From the NCBI RefSeq assembly GCF_041261205.1, contig NZ_JBGCCH010000018.1:1-64000 (forward strand): 64,000 nt of DNA, read 5' to 3'. Position numbers and translations under genes: made by a program. Positions 37,445 through 49,088 of the stretch are shown here, piece after piece. Numbering within the stretch: position 1 is the first letter of the stretch; each line of letters starts with the position of its first letter. The notes beneath the pieces are model-generated. The model was given only the letters and a program-made list of their open reading frames with translations. It did not search any database and was not told the origin of the DNA. The stretch is from Catenulispora sp. MAP5-51 (GTDB lineage: Bacteria; Actinomycetota; Actinomycetes; Streptomycetales; Catenulisporaceae).

Positions 37445-38782
37445 GTGGGTAAGGCGAGCGGGAACGGCAAGGCGATCCCTCGGATTCTGATCGTTGGCGG
37501 CGGCTACGTCGGGATGTACACGGCGCACCGCATCCTCAAGAAGCTCGGCAAGGACGAAGCGCTGGTCACGGTCGTCGACCCGCGCTCGTACATGACCTAC
37601 CAGCCGTTCCTGCCCGAAGCGGCGGCCGGCTCCCTGTCCCCGCGCCATGTCGTGGTGCCGCTGCGCCGGGTGCTCAAGCGCGCCGAGGTGCTCACCGCGC
37701 GGGTCACCGACATCGACCACGAGCGCAAGGTCGCCTCGATCGAGCCGATCGTCGGCGACCCCTACGAGATCGAGTTCGACCAGGTGGTCATCGCGGTCGG
37801 CTCGATCGCGCGCACCCTGCCGATCCCGGGCCTGGCCGAGAACGGCATCGGCTTCAAGCAGGTCGAAGAGGCCATAGCCCTGCGCAACCACGTCCTGGGC
37901 CAGATGGACATCGCGGCCACCACCAAGGACGAGAAGATCCGCCGCCGGGCGCTGACCTTCGTCTTCATCGGCGGCGGCTTCGCCGGCATCGAGGCCATCG
38001 CCGAGCTGGAGGACATGGCCCGCGACGCCTGCAAGATCTACCCGAACATCCGCCCGGAGGACATGCGCTGGGTGATGGTCGAGGGCTCCGGGCGCATCCT
38101 GCCCGAGGTCCGGCCGGCCCTGGGCGAGTACACCGTCAAGGAGCTGGAGAAGCGCGGCATCCAGGTCAAGCTGAACACCTTCCTGGAGTCCTGCGTCAAC
38201 CGCCGCGTGCAGCTGTCCGACGGCACCAAGATGGTGGCCTCCACCATCGTGTGGACCGCCGGCGTGAAGCCGAACCCGGTGGTGCAGAAGTTCGGCGTCC
38301 CGCTGGGCGAGCGCGGCCACGTGAAGGCCAACCCGACCCTGCAGGTCGAGGGCTTCACCAACGTCTGGGCCGCCGGCGACGGCGCGCAGGTCCCGGACCT
38401 GGCCAACCCCGGCAAGTGGTGCTCCCCCTCGGCGCAGCACGCGGTGCGCCAGGCCAAGCAGCTGGCCGACAACGTGGTGGCGGTCGTCCGCGGCTTCGAG
38501 CCCCACGAGTACAAGCACAAGCACGTCGGCTCGGTGGCCTCCCTGGGCCTGCACAAGGGCGTCGCCGACGTCTACAACATCCGCCTGCGCGGCTGGCCGG
38601 CCTGGTTCATGCACCGCACCTACCACATGAGCCGGGTCCCCACCTTCAACCGCAAGATCCGCGTCATCGCCGACTGGACCCTGGCCCTGTTCTTCCGCCG
38701 CGAAGCCGTCGGCCTGGGCTCCATCGAGCGCCCGCGCGACGAGTTCGCCGAGGCCGCGGGGGAGCAGCGCAAGGCCGCGTGA
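37445..38782 (+). CDS. ndh: Type II NADH dehydrogenase
   Basis: 445 residues from a GTG at 37445 with GGAGG ten bases upstream (an in-frame TTG at 37379 would add 22 residues of polar sequence and lacks a ribosome-binding site). Flavoprotein with the FAD loop ILIVGGGYVGMYTAHRI, the NADH loop FVFIGGGFAGIEAIAELED, TIVWTAGVKPNP and the FAD-binding closing motif FTNVWAAGDGAQVPD. The C-terminal segment (ADWTLALFFRREAVGLGSI) should be the membrane-anchoring part. It transfers electrons from NADH to menaquinone without proton pumping. Confidence 0.95.
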   Translation: MGKASGNGKAIPRILIVGGGYVGMYTAHRILKKLGKDEALVTVVDPRSYMTYQPFLPEAAAGSLSPRHVVVPLRRVLKRAEVLTARVTDIDHERKVASIEPIVGDPYEIEFDQVVIAVGSIARTLPIPGLAENGIGFKQVEEAIALRNHVLGQMDIAATTKDEKIRRRALTFVFIGGGFAGIEAIAELEDMARDACKIYPNIRPEDMRWVMVEGSGRILPEVRPALGEYTVKELEKRGIQVKLNTFLESCVNRRVQLSDGTKMVASTIVWTAGVKPNPVVQKFGVPLGERGHVKANPTLQVEGFTNVWAAGDGAQVPDLANPGKWCSPSAQHAVRQAKQLADNVVAVVRGFEPHEYKHKHVGSVASLGLHKGVADVYNIRLRGWPAWFMHRTYHMSRVPTFNRKIRVIADWTLALFFRREAVGLGSIERPRDEFAEAAGEQRKAA

Positions 38783-38815
38783 GGCCGGCGCTTCCGCTTT
38801 CGCTGTAGGGCCGGG

Positions 38816-38843
38816 GCCCGTCGGAGCTTTCGCTCCGGCGGGC
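38816..38843 (+). terminator. ndh terminator
   Basis: GCCCGTCGGAGC (38816-38827) pairs with GCTCCGGCGGGC (38832-38843), one G-T pair, loop TTTC, followed by TTCGGCTTTTT, an intrinsic terminator with a T tract. Confidence 0.85.
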
Positions 38844-38932
38844 TTCGGCTTTTTCGCTCGCCGGGCCCCCACCCGCCCGGCCCCCGAGACGATGCTTCGC
38901 AACACGAACCTCCCAGCGGTACCCTCGCTCCC

Positions 38933-39697
38933 GTGAGCAGGGAATTCGAACCCCGCCTCGATCCGCCGATCCGCCCGGTTGCCGGTGGCGTGGTCGGCGC
39001 GGTCCTGTTGGCGCACGGGGGCAGGGAAGAATCGCATCAGGCGCCGCATCGGCGGGGCGGGGCGGTGACGCGGGTGCGCATGATCGCGCGGGCTGTGGCT
39101 CCGCGGCTGGCCGAGCGCGGGGTGGCGGTGCACACCATGTGCTTCCGTTATCAGGGCTGGAACGGGGACGAGCGGGCTCCGGTGCCGGATGTGCGCTGGG
39201 CTGTCACGCGGCTCGCCGAGCAGTACGGCGACGCGCCCCTGGTGCTCGGCGGGCACTCGCTCGGGGGGCGGGCCGTGGTGAACGCCGCCGACGCGCCGGG
39301 TGTGGTCGGCGTTCTGGGGCTGGCGCCGTGGCTGCCCGGGGACGAACCGACCGCGCAGCTCGCCGGGCGGCGCCTTCTGCTGGCGCACGGGACCCGCGAC
39401 CAGGTCACCTCGCCTCGCTCCTCCTACGAATACGCCGCGCGGGCCCGGGCAGAAGGGCACGATGTGGCGCGCATCGTCCTGCCCGGCTCCGGTCATACGC
39501 TGCTCTCGCGCGTCCGGGATTGGAATCGGCTCGTTCTGGCGTTCAGCCATGCGTGCCTCCTTGATCACCACGGTGCGGCGGACCCGGCCGGAGCACGGCC
39601 GCCCCGCTACACCGACGTGATCGCCGAGGCCTTCCAGGCGGCCGCTCCCGAGGGCCTACAACGAGTCCTGACGCCCGCCGGGCGGGTCCGCGCCTGA
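38933..39697 (+). CDS. Alpha/beta hydrolase (dienelactone hydrolase-like)
   Basis: 254 residues from a GTG at 38933. Motifs: VGAVLLAHGGREES near the N-terminus (oxyanion), nucleophile LVLGGHSLGGRAVV (Ser about 108), Asp in HGTRDQVTSP, and His in VLPGSGHTLL. The size and layout fit small cytoplasmic esterases of the dienelactone hydrolase/YfhR type. Substrate is unknown. The gene stands between ndh and cfa. Confidence 0.88.
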   Translation: MSREFEPRLDPPIRPVAGGVVGAVLLAHGGREESHQAPHRRGGAVTRVRMIARAVAPRLAERGVAVHTMCFRYQGWNGDERAPVPDVRWAVTRLAEQYGDAPLVLGGHSLGGRAVVNAADAPGVVGVLGLAPWLPGDEPTAQLAGRRLLLAHGTRDQVTSPRSSYEYAARARAEGHDVARIVLPGSGHTLLSRVRDWNRLVLAFSHACLLDHHGAADPAGARPPRYTDVIAEAFQAAAPEGLQRVLTPAGRVRA

Positions 39698-39762
39698 TGA
39701 TCAAGAGCGTGTTACGTTACTGAAGGCGTCCAGTGCCCCGACCCGGATCTCGGAGTGGAATC

Positions 39763-41034
39763 ATGACCCACCCTGCCATCCCGCTGATCGACACCGACCG
39801 CTGGCCCGACCTCGCGCGGGTCCCGGACCGGCCGGTGCGCGCCCGTATCGCCCGCCGCTTGTTCACCCACGCGCTCAAAGACGTCCCGGTCACCGTGGTG
39901 GGACCCAACGGCCTGGCGCTGGCCGGCGCGGGCGTGCCCGGCGGCGGCGGCCCCGTGCTGCGGGTGCGGCGGCCGGAGGAGTTCCTGAACCGGCTGGGCA
40001 CCGACGGCCTGATCGGGTTCGGCGAGTCCTACCAGACCGGCGCGTGGGACACCGAGACGGGCGATGAGCTGGTGGCGCTGCTGACCGAGCTGGCCGCCCG
40101 GCTGGAGGACCTGGTCCCCAGGCCGCTCCAGCGGCTGCGCACGCTGGCGGCCCAGCACGTCCCCCGCGACCAGGACGGGGACCGGCACGGCGCCCGCCAC
40201 AACGCGCACGCGCACTACGACCTGTCGAACGACATGTTCGAGGCGTTCCTGGACCCGTCGATGACCTACTCCTCGGCCCTGTTCGACCCGGTCGCCGACG
40301 CCGACGGCCCCGGCGACCTGCACGCCGCCCAGCTGCGCAAGATCGACGCGATGCTCGACGCGGCCGGGGTCCGCAAGGGCACGCGGCTGCTGGAGATCGG
40401 CTCCGGCTGGGGCGGGCTGGCGATCAAGGCGGCCGGGGAGCGCGGCGCCACGGTGCTGACCGTGACCCTGTCGGAGGAGCAGCAGGAGCTGGCCCGCAAG
40501 CGCATCGCCGCGGCCGGCCTGTCCGACCGCGTCGAGGTCCGCCTGGCCGACTACCGCGAGGTGGCCGAGGAACGGCCGTTCGACGCCGTGGTCTCGGTGG
40601 AGATGATCGAGGCGGTGGGCCGGCGCTACCTGCCGGGCTACTTCCAGGCCATCGAACGCAACCTGGCCCCCGGCGGCCGCGTGGCCATCCAGGCCATCAC
40701 CATGGCCCACCACCGCATGCTCGCCACCCAGGACTCGTACTCCTGGATCCACAAGTACGTCTTCCCCGGCGGCCTCATCCCCTCGATCCCCGAGCTCGAC
40801 TACGCCGCCGACACCGCCGGCCTGCGCCTGGCCGCGCGCCGGGACTTCGGCCTGGACTACGCCCGCACCCTGCGGATCTGGCGCCGGCGCTTCGAGGAGA
40901 ACTGGCCGAAGGTCGCCGCGCACGGCTTCGACGAGGTCTTCCGCCGCACCTGGCGGTTCTACCTGGCCTACTGCGAGGCCGGCTTCGCCTCGGGGTACCT
41001 GGGCGTATCGCAGCTCGCGTACACGCGGCGGTGA
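39763..41034 (+). CDS. cfa: Cyclopropane-fatty-acyl-phospholipid synthase family protein
   Basis: 423 residues from ATG 39763 (GGAG seven bases before); an upstream GTG at 39733 is less likely. Methylates double bonds of membrane phospholipid acyl chains using S-adenosylmethionine. The N-terminal lipid-binding domain precedes an SAM methyltransferase domain with LEIGSGWGGLAIKAA (about residue 210), SVEMIEAVGRRYLPGYFQ (active site), and the C-terminal WRFYLAYCEAGFASGYLGVSQLAYTR. Length and motifs are complete. Substrates would be unsaturated lipids made by the desaturase in the same window (inference). Confidence 0.94.
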   Translation: MTHPAIPLIDTDRWPDLARVPDRPVRARIARRLFTHALKDVPVTVVGPNGLALAGAGVPGGGGPVLRVRRPEEFLNRLGTDGLIGFGESYQTGAWDTETGDELVALLTELAARLEDLVPRPLQRLRTLAAQHVPRDQDGDRHGARHNAHAHYDLSNDMFEAFLDPSMTYSSALFDPVADADGPGDLHAAQLRKIDAMLDAAGVRKGTRLLEIGSGWGGLAIKAAGERGATVLTVTLSEEQQELARKRIAAAGLSDRVEVRLADYREVAEERPFDAVVSVEMIEAVGRRYLPGYFQAIERNLAPGGRVAIQAITMAHHRMLATQDSYSWIHKYVFPGGLIPSIPELDYAADTAGLRLAARRDFGLDYARTLRIWRRRFEENWPKVAAHGFDEVFRRTWRFYLAYCEAGFASGYLGVSQLAYTRR

Positions 41035-41069
41035 CCGGAGCAACCCCGCGCACCCCTACTTCCGTATAA

Positions 41070-41087
41070 CTCCTGCCGGCGCAGGAG
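41070..41087. terminator. Hairpin after cfa
   Basis: CTCCTGC (41070-41076), loop CGGC, GCAGGAG (41081-41087). 36 bp past the cfa stop and 17 bp before the sigma-fragment start; a terminator or a hairpin in its leader. Confidence 0.4.
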
Positions 41088-41103
41088 CAGGAAGAGGTGG
41101 GGG

Positions 41104-41364
41104 ATGGACAGGTCGTACGAGGCGGAGTTCGCCGAACTCGTCGCCGCCAAAGGCGCGGCGCTCCGGCGCACCGCCTATCTGATGTGCGGGGACTGGCACC
41201 TGGCCGAGGACCTGGTGCAGGCCGCGTTCGTCAAGATCCACCTGCACTGGCGCCGCCTCAGGCGCCAGGAATCCTTCGACGCCTACCTGCGCACGGTTCT
41301 CTTCCACGCGTATCTAATAAAAGAGCAACCGATACAACCCATCGGCCGGGATGAGGCGTCATAA
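41104..41364 (+). CDS. Truncated ECF sigma factor (region 2 only)
   Basis: 86 residues. SD-like GAGGTGGGGG precedes the ATG. The sequence AEFAELVAAKGAALRRTAYLMCGDWHLAEDLVQAAFVKIHLHWRRLRRQESFDAYLRTVLFHAY matches in outline sigma-70 region 2 of SigE-type ECF sigma factors (core-binding helix DWHLAEDLVQAAF). It then ends in a short unrelated tail (LIKEQPIQPIGRDEAS). Region 4, which recognises -35 sequences, is missing and no continuation was found in another frame. Local composition after 41310 becomes AT-rich. It is either a degraded gene or a decoy that binds core RNA polymerase without promoter recognition. Confidence 0.7.
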   Translation: MDRSYEAEFAELVAAKGAALRRTAYLMCGDWHLAEDLVQAAFVKIHLHWRRLRRQESFDAYLRTVLFHAYLIKEQPIQPIGRDEAS

Positions 41365-41389
41365 CCGATAAGGCCGTCCCAGGCCCAAC

Positions 41390-41423
41390 GCGGTCCCGAG
41401 CGGTCCCCCCGGCTCGGGACCGC
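41390..41423. terminator. Terminator between convergent sigma fragment and phosphatase gene
   Basis: GCGGTCCCGAGC (41390-41401) and GCTCGGGACCGC (41412-41423) form a perfect 12-bp stem with a 10-base loop, in the gap between the two convergent genes. Confidence 0.75.
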
Positions 41424-41426
41424 ATC

Positions 41427-42761
41427 TCAGCCCTTGGAGGCCCGCAGCGCCAGCAGCGCCAGGTCGTCCCGGGTCCCCGAGGCCCCGAAGTCCACGACCG
41501 CCTGCCGCACCCGCGCCACGACGCCGGGCGCCGTCATGCCCGAGCAGCCGGACAGCGCCGCGGCCACGCCCTCGTCGCCGAGCATCTGGCGGCCGTTGCG
41601 GCGCTCGCTCGCGCCGTCGGTGTAGACCAGCAGGACCTCGCCGGCGCCCAGTTCCACGTCCTCGGCGTACAGCGTCGGGTCGGGAAGCACGCCGAGCAGC
41701 GGCTGCGGGTTCGCGGCGGCGCGCACGCTGCCGTCCTGGCGCAGGATCAGCGGCAGCGGATGGCCGGCGCAGACCATCACCAGCTGGGCCGAGCCGTCGG
41801 GGCGGGGTTCGACCTCGCCGTACAGCAGGGTGATGAAACGGCCCGCGTCGCCGGCGAGTTCGCCCTCTTCCAGCACCGCCTGGTTGAGCCGCTCGACCAC
41901 CGAGACCGGCGAGCGGCCCTCGCGGGCCAGCAGGCGCAGCGAGTGGCGGGCCAGCCCGGTCAGGGCCGCGGCCTCCGGGCCGGTGCCGCAGACGTCGCCG
42001 ACCGCGAAGCCCCAGACCTTCCGGCTGATCGGGAACACGTCGTAGAAGTCGCCGCCGACGTGGACCCCGTCACTGTTGGAGGCGGCCTCGTAGACCACGC
42101 CGATGTCCAGGCCCTCCACCGTCGGCAGCGAGGGCGGCAGCAGCGAGCGTTGCAGGCCCCGGACGATCTCCAGCTGCTCGGCGTACTGCCGCGCGTTGTC
42201 CAGCGCCCCGGCGATCCGCGCGGCCAGCTCCATCGCCAGCGGCACCATGGGGCCGGCGAAGCCGCGCTTGCCCGGGCCGCCCAGGACCAGGGTGCCCAGC
42301 GACACGCCGCGCGCGATCAGCGGGATCGGCAGCGCCTGGCCGTACGGCGAGGGGACCGGGACCGGCCAGGAGCCGTATCCGGATCCGTATCCGGATCCGT
42401 ATCCGGATCCGGGAACGTGACCATCCTCACCCGCCGGCGGCCGCCAGTCGGCCAGCGCCGCGGCCAGGGCGTCCAGCCTGCGTTCCTCCCGGTGCCAGAT
42501 GTGCTCCGGTGCCAACGGGGATGACACATTCGAGTGATCTGTACCCACGTAGGAGCCCGTTCCGGAGCGCTGGTCCGCGGGCGGATAGAGTGCGACCCAG
42601 TCGGCCAGCCTGGGCACGACGAGCTGGGAGGCCAGCGCCGCCAGGCGGCGCCGGTCCAGCGTGCCGGCCAGGAGTTCACCGGCCTGGGAAAGCAGGGTCA
42701 GCCGGACCGCTTCTTCGGGGCGGTCTCGGGGAAGAGGTGTACGGGGGGTGCGAGGGGCCAT
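41427..42761 (-). CDS. GAF-SpoIIE (PP2C) phosphatase, osaC-like
   Basis: 444 residues. A GAF-like domain spans about 20-195 and contains an insert of Gly-Ser-Gly-Tyr repeats (PGSGYGSGYGSGYGS, about 117-131). The SpoIIE/PP2C phosphatase domain (about 205-442) has GLQRSLLPPSLP, the metal site VGGDFYDVFP, VGDVCGTGPEAA, AGHPLPLIL and the closing SGTRDDLALLAL. It probably dephosphorylates an anti-sigma antagonist (SpoIIAA/RsbV type). It is divergent from the HAMP-array hybrid kinase, as osaC is from osaA in Streptomyces. OsaC also has an RsbW-like kinase domain; that domain is absent here. Confidence 0.9.
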   Translation of the reverse strand: MAPRTPRTPLPRDRPEEAVRLTLLSQAGELLAGTLDRRRLAALASQLVVPRLADWVALYPPADQRSGTGSYVGTDHSNVSSPLAPEHIWHREERRLDALAAALADWRPPAGEDGHVPGSGYGSGYGSGYGSWPVPVPSPYGQALPIPLIARGVSLGTLVLGGPGKRGFAGPMVPLAMELAARIAGALDNARQYAEQLEIVRGLQRSLLPPSLPTVEGLDIGVVYEAASNSDGVHVGGDFYDVFPISRKVWGFAVGDVCGTGPEAAALTGLARHSLRLLAREGRSPVSVVERLNQAVLEEGELAGDAGRFITLLYGEVEPRPDGSAQLVMVCAGHPLPLILRQDGSVRAAANPQPLLGVLPDPTLYAEDVELGAGEVLLVYTDGASERRNGRQMLGDEGVAAALSGCSGMTAPGVVARVRQAVVDFGASGTRDDLALLALRASKG

Positions 42762-42967
42762 CGTCTTCGAGCCTAGCCCGGCCGGGGCTCCCGTGCGGGC
42801 TAATCGTATGGTTCATCCGTTTCCGCCCCGACGATCTGCGAGACTGTGACGGACCGAGAGAACACCGGGCGGCGGCCGCCGTACGACGGGTGACTCCGAG
42901 AGCACTGAGAGTCAACGACCGTCGGACACCAGCGCGGAGCGCCCGCCCACGTCAAGGAGGCGCGGCG

Positions 42968-46332
<3,365 letters not shown>

Positions 46333-46336
<4 letters not shown>

Positions 46337-46953
46337 ACGACGCGCACCGCGCCTCGGCGCCGTCCGGCGCCGACATCAAGATCCTGCTGGTCGACGACCG
46401 CCCGGAGAACCTGCTGGCCCTGGAGTCGATCCTGGGCTCGCTGGGCCACGAGCTGGTCACCGCCGCCTCCGGCGAGCAGGCGCTGCGCGCCGTCCTGCGC
46501 GAGGACTTCGCGGTGATCCTGCTGGACGTCCGCATGCCCGGCATGGACGGCTTCGAGGTGGCCGCGCACGTCCGGCTGCGCGAACGCTCCCGCGACACCC
46601 CGATCATCTTCCTCACCGCCGCCGGCGACGGCCCGCACCAGACGCTGCGCGGCTACGCCGCCGGCGCCGCGGACTACCTGACCAAGCCCTTCGACCCGTG
46701 GGTCCTGCGCGCGAAGGTCGGCGTGTTCGCCGAGCTGCACCGCAAGAACCGCCAGCTGAAGGAGCAGGCCGAGATGCTCCGCGAGCAGGCCGGCGTCACC
46801 CCGCGGATGCTGGACGAGCTGTCGAACCGGCTCGGCGCCATCGAGGGCACCCTGGCGCTGCTGATCGACCAGAACGGACGCGAGGGACCGGTCGGGCGGC
46901 TGGAGCGGCGGGTCATGCGGATGCGGACGGCGCTGGACGCGGTGCGGATCTGA
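46333..46953 (+). CDS. osaB: Response regulator with coiled-coil output (OsaB-like)
   Basis: 206 residues from a GTG at 46333 overlapping the kinase stop (GTGA). The receiver (about 15-132) has the acidic pair DD (21-22), phospho-Asp65 in VILLDVRMPGMDGFE, FLTAAG and the Lys in YLTKPFDP. No DNA-binding domain follows; instead a coiled coil (HRKNRQLKEQAEMLREQAG, about 136-155) and a short helical tail. In Streptomyces the equivalent protein OsaB receives phosphate from OsaA and is required for growth under hyperosmotic stress; its output is protein-protein contact. Partner assignment is from overlap and order. Confidence 0.9.
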
Positions 46954-46973
46954 GCCGGGGCGGTCTGCTGCTC

Positions 46974-47885
46974 TCAGGCCGCTTCCAGGATCAGGATCCC
47001 GCTCGCTATCGCCACCGCCGCGAAGATCCGGTACCGCCCGAACGGCTCGCGCAGGAACACCGATCCCAGCGCCGCGCCGAAGATCACGCTGGTCTCGCGC
47101 AGCGCCGACACGGCGGCGAGCGCCCCGCGCGTCTGCGCCCACAGCACCAGGCCGTAGGCGAACAGCGACAGCGCGCCCGCGATCACCCCGCGCACCACAT
47201 CGCCCCGACTCAGCTTCCTGAGCGTGGGAAGCACCCCCACCCCCTCGGGCGCCCGACCGCGCCGCACCATGATCGCTACACACGCGGCCGTCATCATGGT
47301 GCTCTCCGCGAGCATCATCCACGCCGTGTAGCCCGCGGCCGTCCCGGAATGCCGCACCGCTATGCCGTCCGTGACCGTGTACGTCGCGATCGACAGCCCG
47401 GTCATCGCCGCCCAGAAGAGCGCCTTGCCCTGCGTGCGCTTCGGCCGTCCCGCCGAGAAGACCAGTGTCGTCAAGCCGCCGCAGACCACTGCGATGCCCA
47501 CCGTCTGGTGCCGTGACATCGGATCGCCCAGCAACGTCGCGAAGACCGCCACCACCACCGGCGACAGCCCTCGCGCCAGCGGATAGACCTGGTTGAAGTC
47601 GCCGATCTCGAACGTCTTGATCAGCATCAGGAAGTAGCCGACGTGCAACGCCGCCGAGACCAGCAGCAGCGCCCACGATGCGCGATCGGGCACCGGCAGC
47701 ACGAACGCGCCGATCCCCGCCAGCACGCCGCCGGACACCGTCATCAGCAGCGACGCGGTCAGCTTGTCGGAGACGAACTTGAGGATCGCGTTCCAGCTCG
47801 CGTGCAGGAAGGCCGCGCACAGGACGACGGGGACCAGGATTCCGGGCGCACCGGCAGCCGAAGCCTCGGAAGCGAGCAGACTCAA
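46974..47885 (-). CDS. DMT/EamA-family transporter
   Basis: 303 residues with ten membrane helices in two EamA halves (for example LCAAFLHASWNAILKF in the first and VIAGALSLFAYGLVLWAQ in the second). A TTG at 47885 preceded by GGGTGGGA is the apparent start. The drug/metabolite transporter superfamily exports small metabolites; the substrate is unknown. It follows the LacI gene (36 bp) in the same direction, so it may share its transcript and be part of the sugar locus. Confidence 0.88.
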   Translation of the reverse strand: MSLLASEASAAGAPGILVPVVLCAAFLHASWNAILKFVSDKLTASLLMTVSGGVLAGIGAFVLPVPDRASWALLLVSAALHVGYFLMLIKTFEIGDFNQVYPLARGLSPVVVAVFATLLGDPMSRHQTVGIAVVCGGLTTLVFSAGRPKRTQGKALFWAAMTGLSIATYTVTDGIAVRHSGTAAGYTAWMMLAESTMMTAACVAIMVRRGRAPEGVGVLPTLRKLSRGDVVRGVIAGALSLFAYGLVLWAQTRGALAAVSALRETSVIFGAALGSVFLREPFGRYRIFAAVAIASGILILEAA

Positions 47886-47921
47886 TTCCCACCCCTATAT
47901 ATACGTGTACTGCGAACCGGC

Positions 47922-48995
47922 TCAGGCGGCCGGTCCCGTGCTCCCCCGCACGATCAGTTCCGTGGCGCTGTGCACGACCGCGCGCCCCTCGTCCTCGGCT
48001 TCGACCTCGGCGGCCGGGGCGACCACCATCCGCATCGCCTGCTCGCCCATGCCCTCGGCGTCGACCCGCACGCTCGTCAGCGCGGGCACCAGGTCGGCGC
48101 AGATCGGCAGGTCGTCGAAGCCGACCAGGCTCACGTCGCCGGGCACCCGCTTGCCCGCCTCCCGCAACGCCGCCAGTGCGCCGATGGCCATCACATCGGC
48201 CATCACGAAGACCGCCGTCATGCCGGGCCGCTCGGCCAGCAACCGCCGGGTCGCGTCGTAGCCGCCGTCGCGGGTGAAGTCGCCCTCGATCTCATAGCCG
48301 GCCGGATCGCCGTCGCTCTCCATCAATCCCCTGCGGAAACCTTCAGACCGGTCGGCGATCGTCACCAGACCGCGCGGACCGGCGATCATCCCGATCTCGC
48401 GGTGCCCGAGCGCGGTCAGATGCAGAGCCGCCGCCCGCGCCCCCTCCACGTTCGCCGGCAGCACCGCGTCGATCTCGGGGCCCTGGTCGCCGATGGCCAC
48501 CACCCGGCCGCCGCCCTGCTGATAGTCCAGCAGCCGCTCGCGCAGGGGCCCGGCCAGCTTCGGGTCCACCGGCGGCGATCCGGCGACCAGGATCGCCCGG
48601 GCCCGCTGCGCGCCCAGGCGCGTGATGTAGTCCAGTTCCAGAGCCGGGTCGCGGTAGGTGTTCGCGACCATCACCAGCAGGTCCTGCTCCCGCGCCACGC
48701 GCATCGCGCCGGCGGCGATCGCGGAGAAGTACGGGTCGTTGACGTCGTGCACGAGCAGGCCGACCAGCGAGGTCGTGGCCCGGGCCAGCGCCTGCGCCGG
48801 TCCGTGCGAGACGTAGCGCAGGCGCGCGGCGACCTCGCGCACGTGCTCGCTGAGCTCGGCGTTGACGGTGCGGGTGCTTCCGTTGAGCACCCGGGAAGCG
48901 GTGGCCAGCGAGACGCCCGCGGTGTCGGCCACCTGCTGCAGGGTGGCGCCACCGCGGCGGGGGGCCGGCGAGGGTGTTGACCGCTGCGTGGACAC
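47922..48995 (-). CDS. LacI-family transcriptional regulator
   Basis: 357 residues from a GTG at 48995. The N-terminal helix-turn-helix and hinge read ATLQQVADTAGVSLATASRVLNGS, then a periplasmic-binding-protein-like sensor domain (VGLLVHDVNDPYFSAIAAG; the effector cleft VPGDVSLVGFDDLPICADL). It is divergent from the sugar operon starting at 49089, and the operator at 49026-49039 lies in the gap. Expected to repress that operon until its sugar inducer binds, and to regulate itself. Confidence 0.94.
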   Translation of the reverse strand: MSTQRSTPSPAPRRGGATLQQVADTAGVSLATASRVLNGSTRTVNAELSEHVREVAARLRYVSHGPAQALARATTSLVGLLVHDVNDPYFSAIAAGAMRVAREQDLLVMVANTYRDPALELDYITRLGAQRARAILVAGSPPVDPKLAGPLRERLLDYQQGGGRVVAIGDQGPEIDAVLPANVEGARAAALHLTALGHREIGMIAGPRGLVTIADRSEGFRRGLMESDGDPAGYEIEGDFTRDGGYDATRRLLAERPGMTAVFVMADVMAIGALAALREAGKRVPGDVSLVGFDDLPICADLVPALTSVRVDAEGMGEQAMRMVVAPAAEVEAEDEGRAVVHSATELIVRGSTGPAA

Positions 48996-49025
48996 GCTCG
49001 TAACCTATCGCCTCGGGACCGGTTG

Positions 49026-49039
49026 GGAAAGCGCTTTCC
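49026..49039. promoter_or_regulatory. LacI-type operator palindrome
   Basis: GGAAAGC-GCTTTCC, a perfect 14-bp palindrome (flanked TG...AG), with the central CG typical of LacI/GalR operators. It sits between the divergent LacI gene and the dehydrogenase gene. Confidence 0.75.
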
Positions 49040-49088
49040 AGTGCTGATCGGGCCTTTCGGTGATCACAACTAGGTCTCGGGAGCTGCG

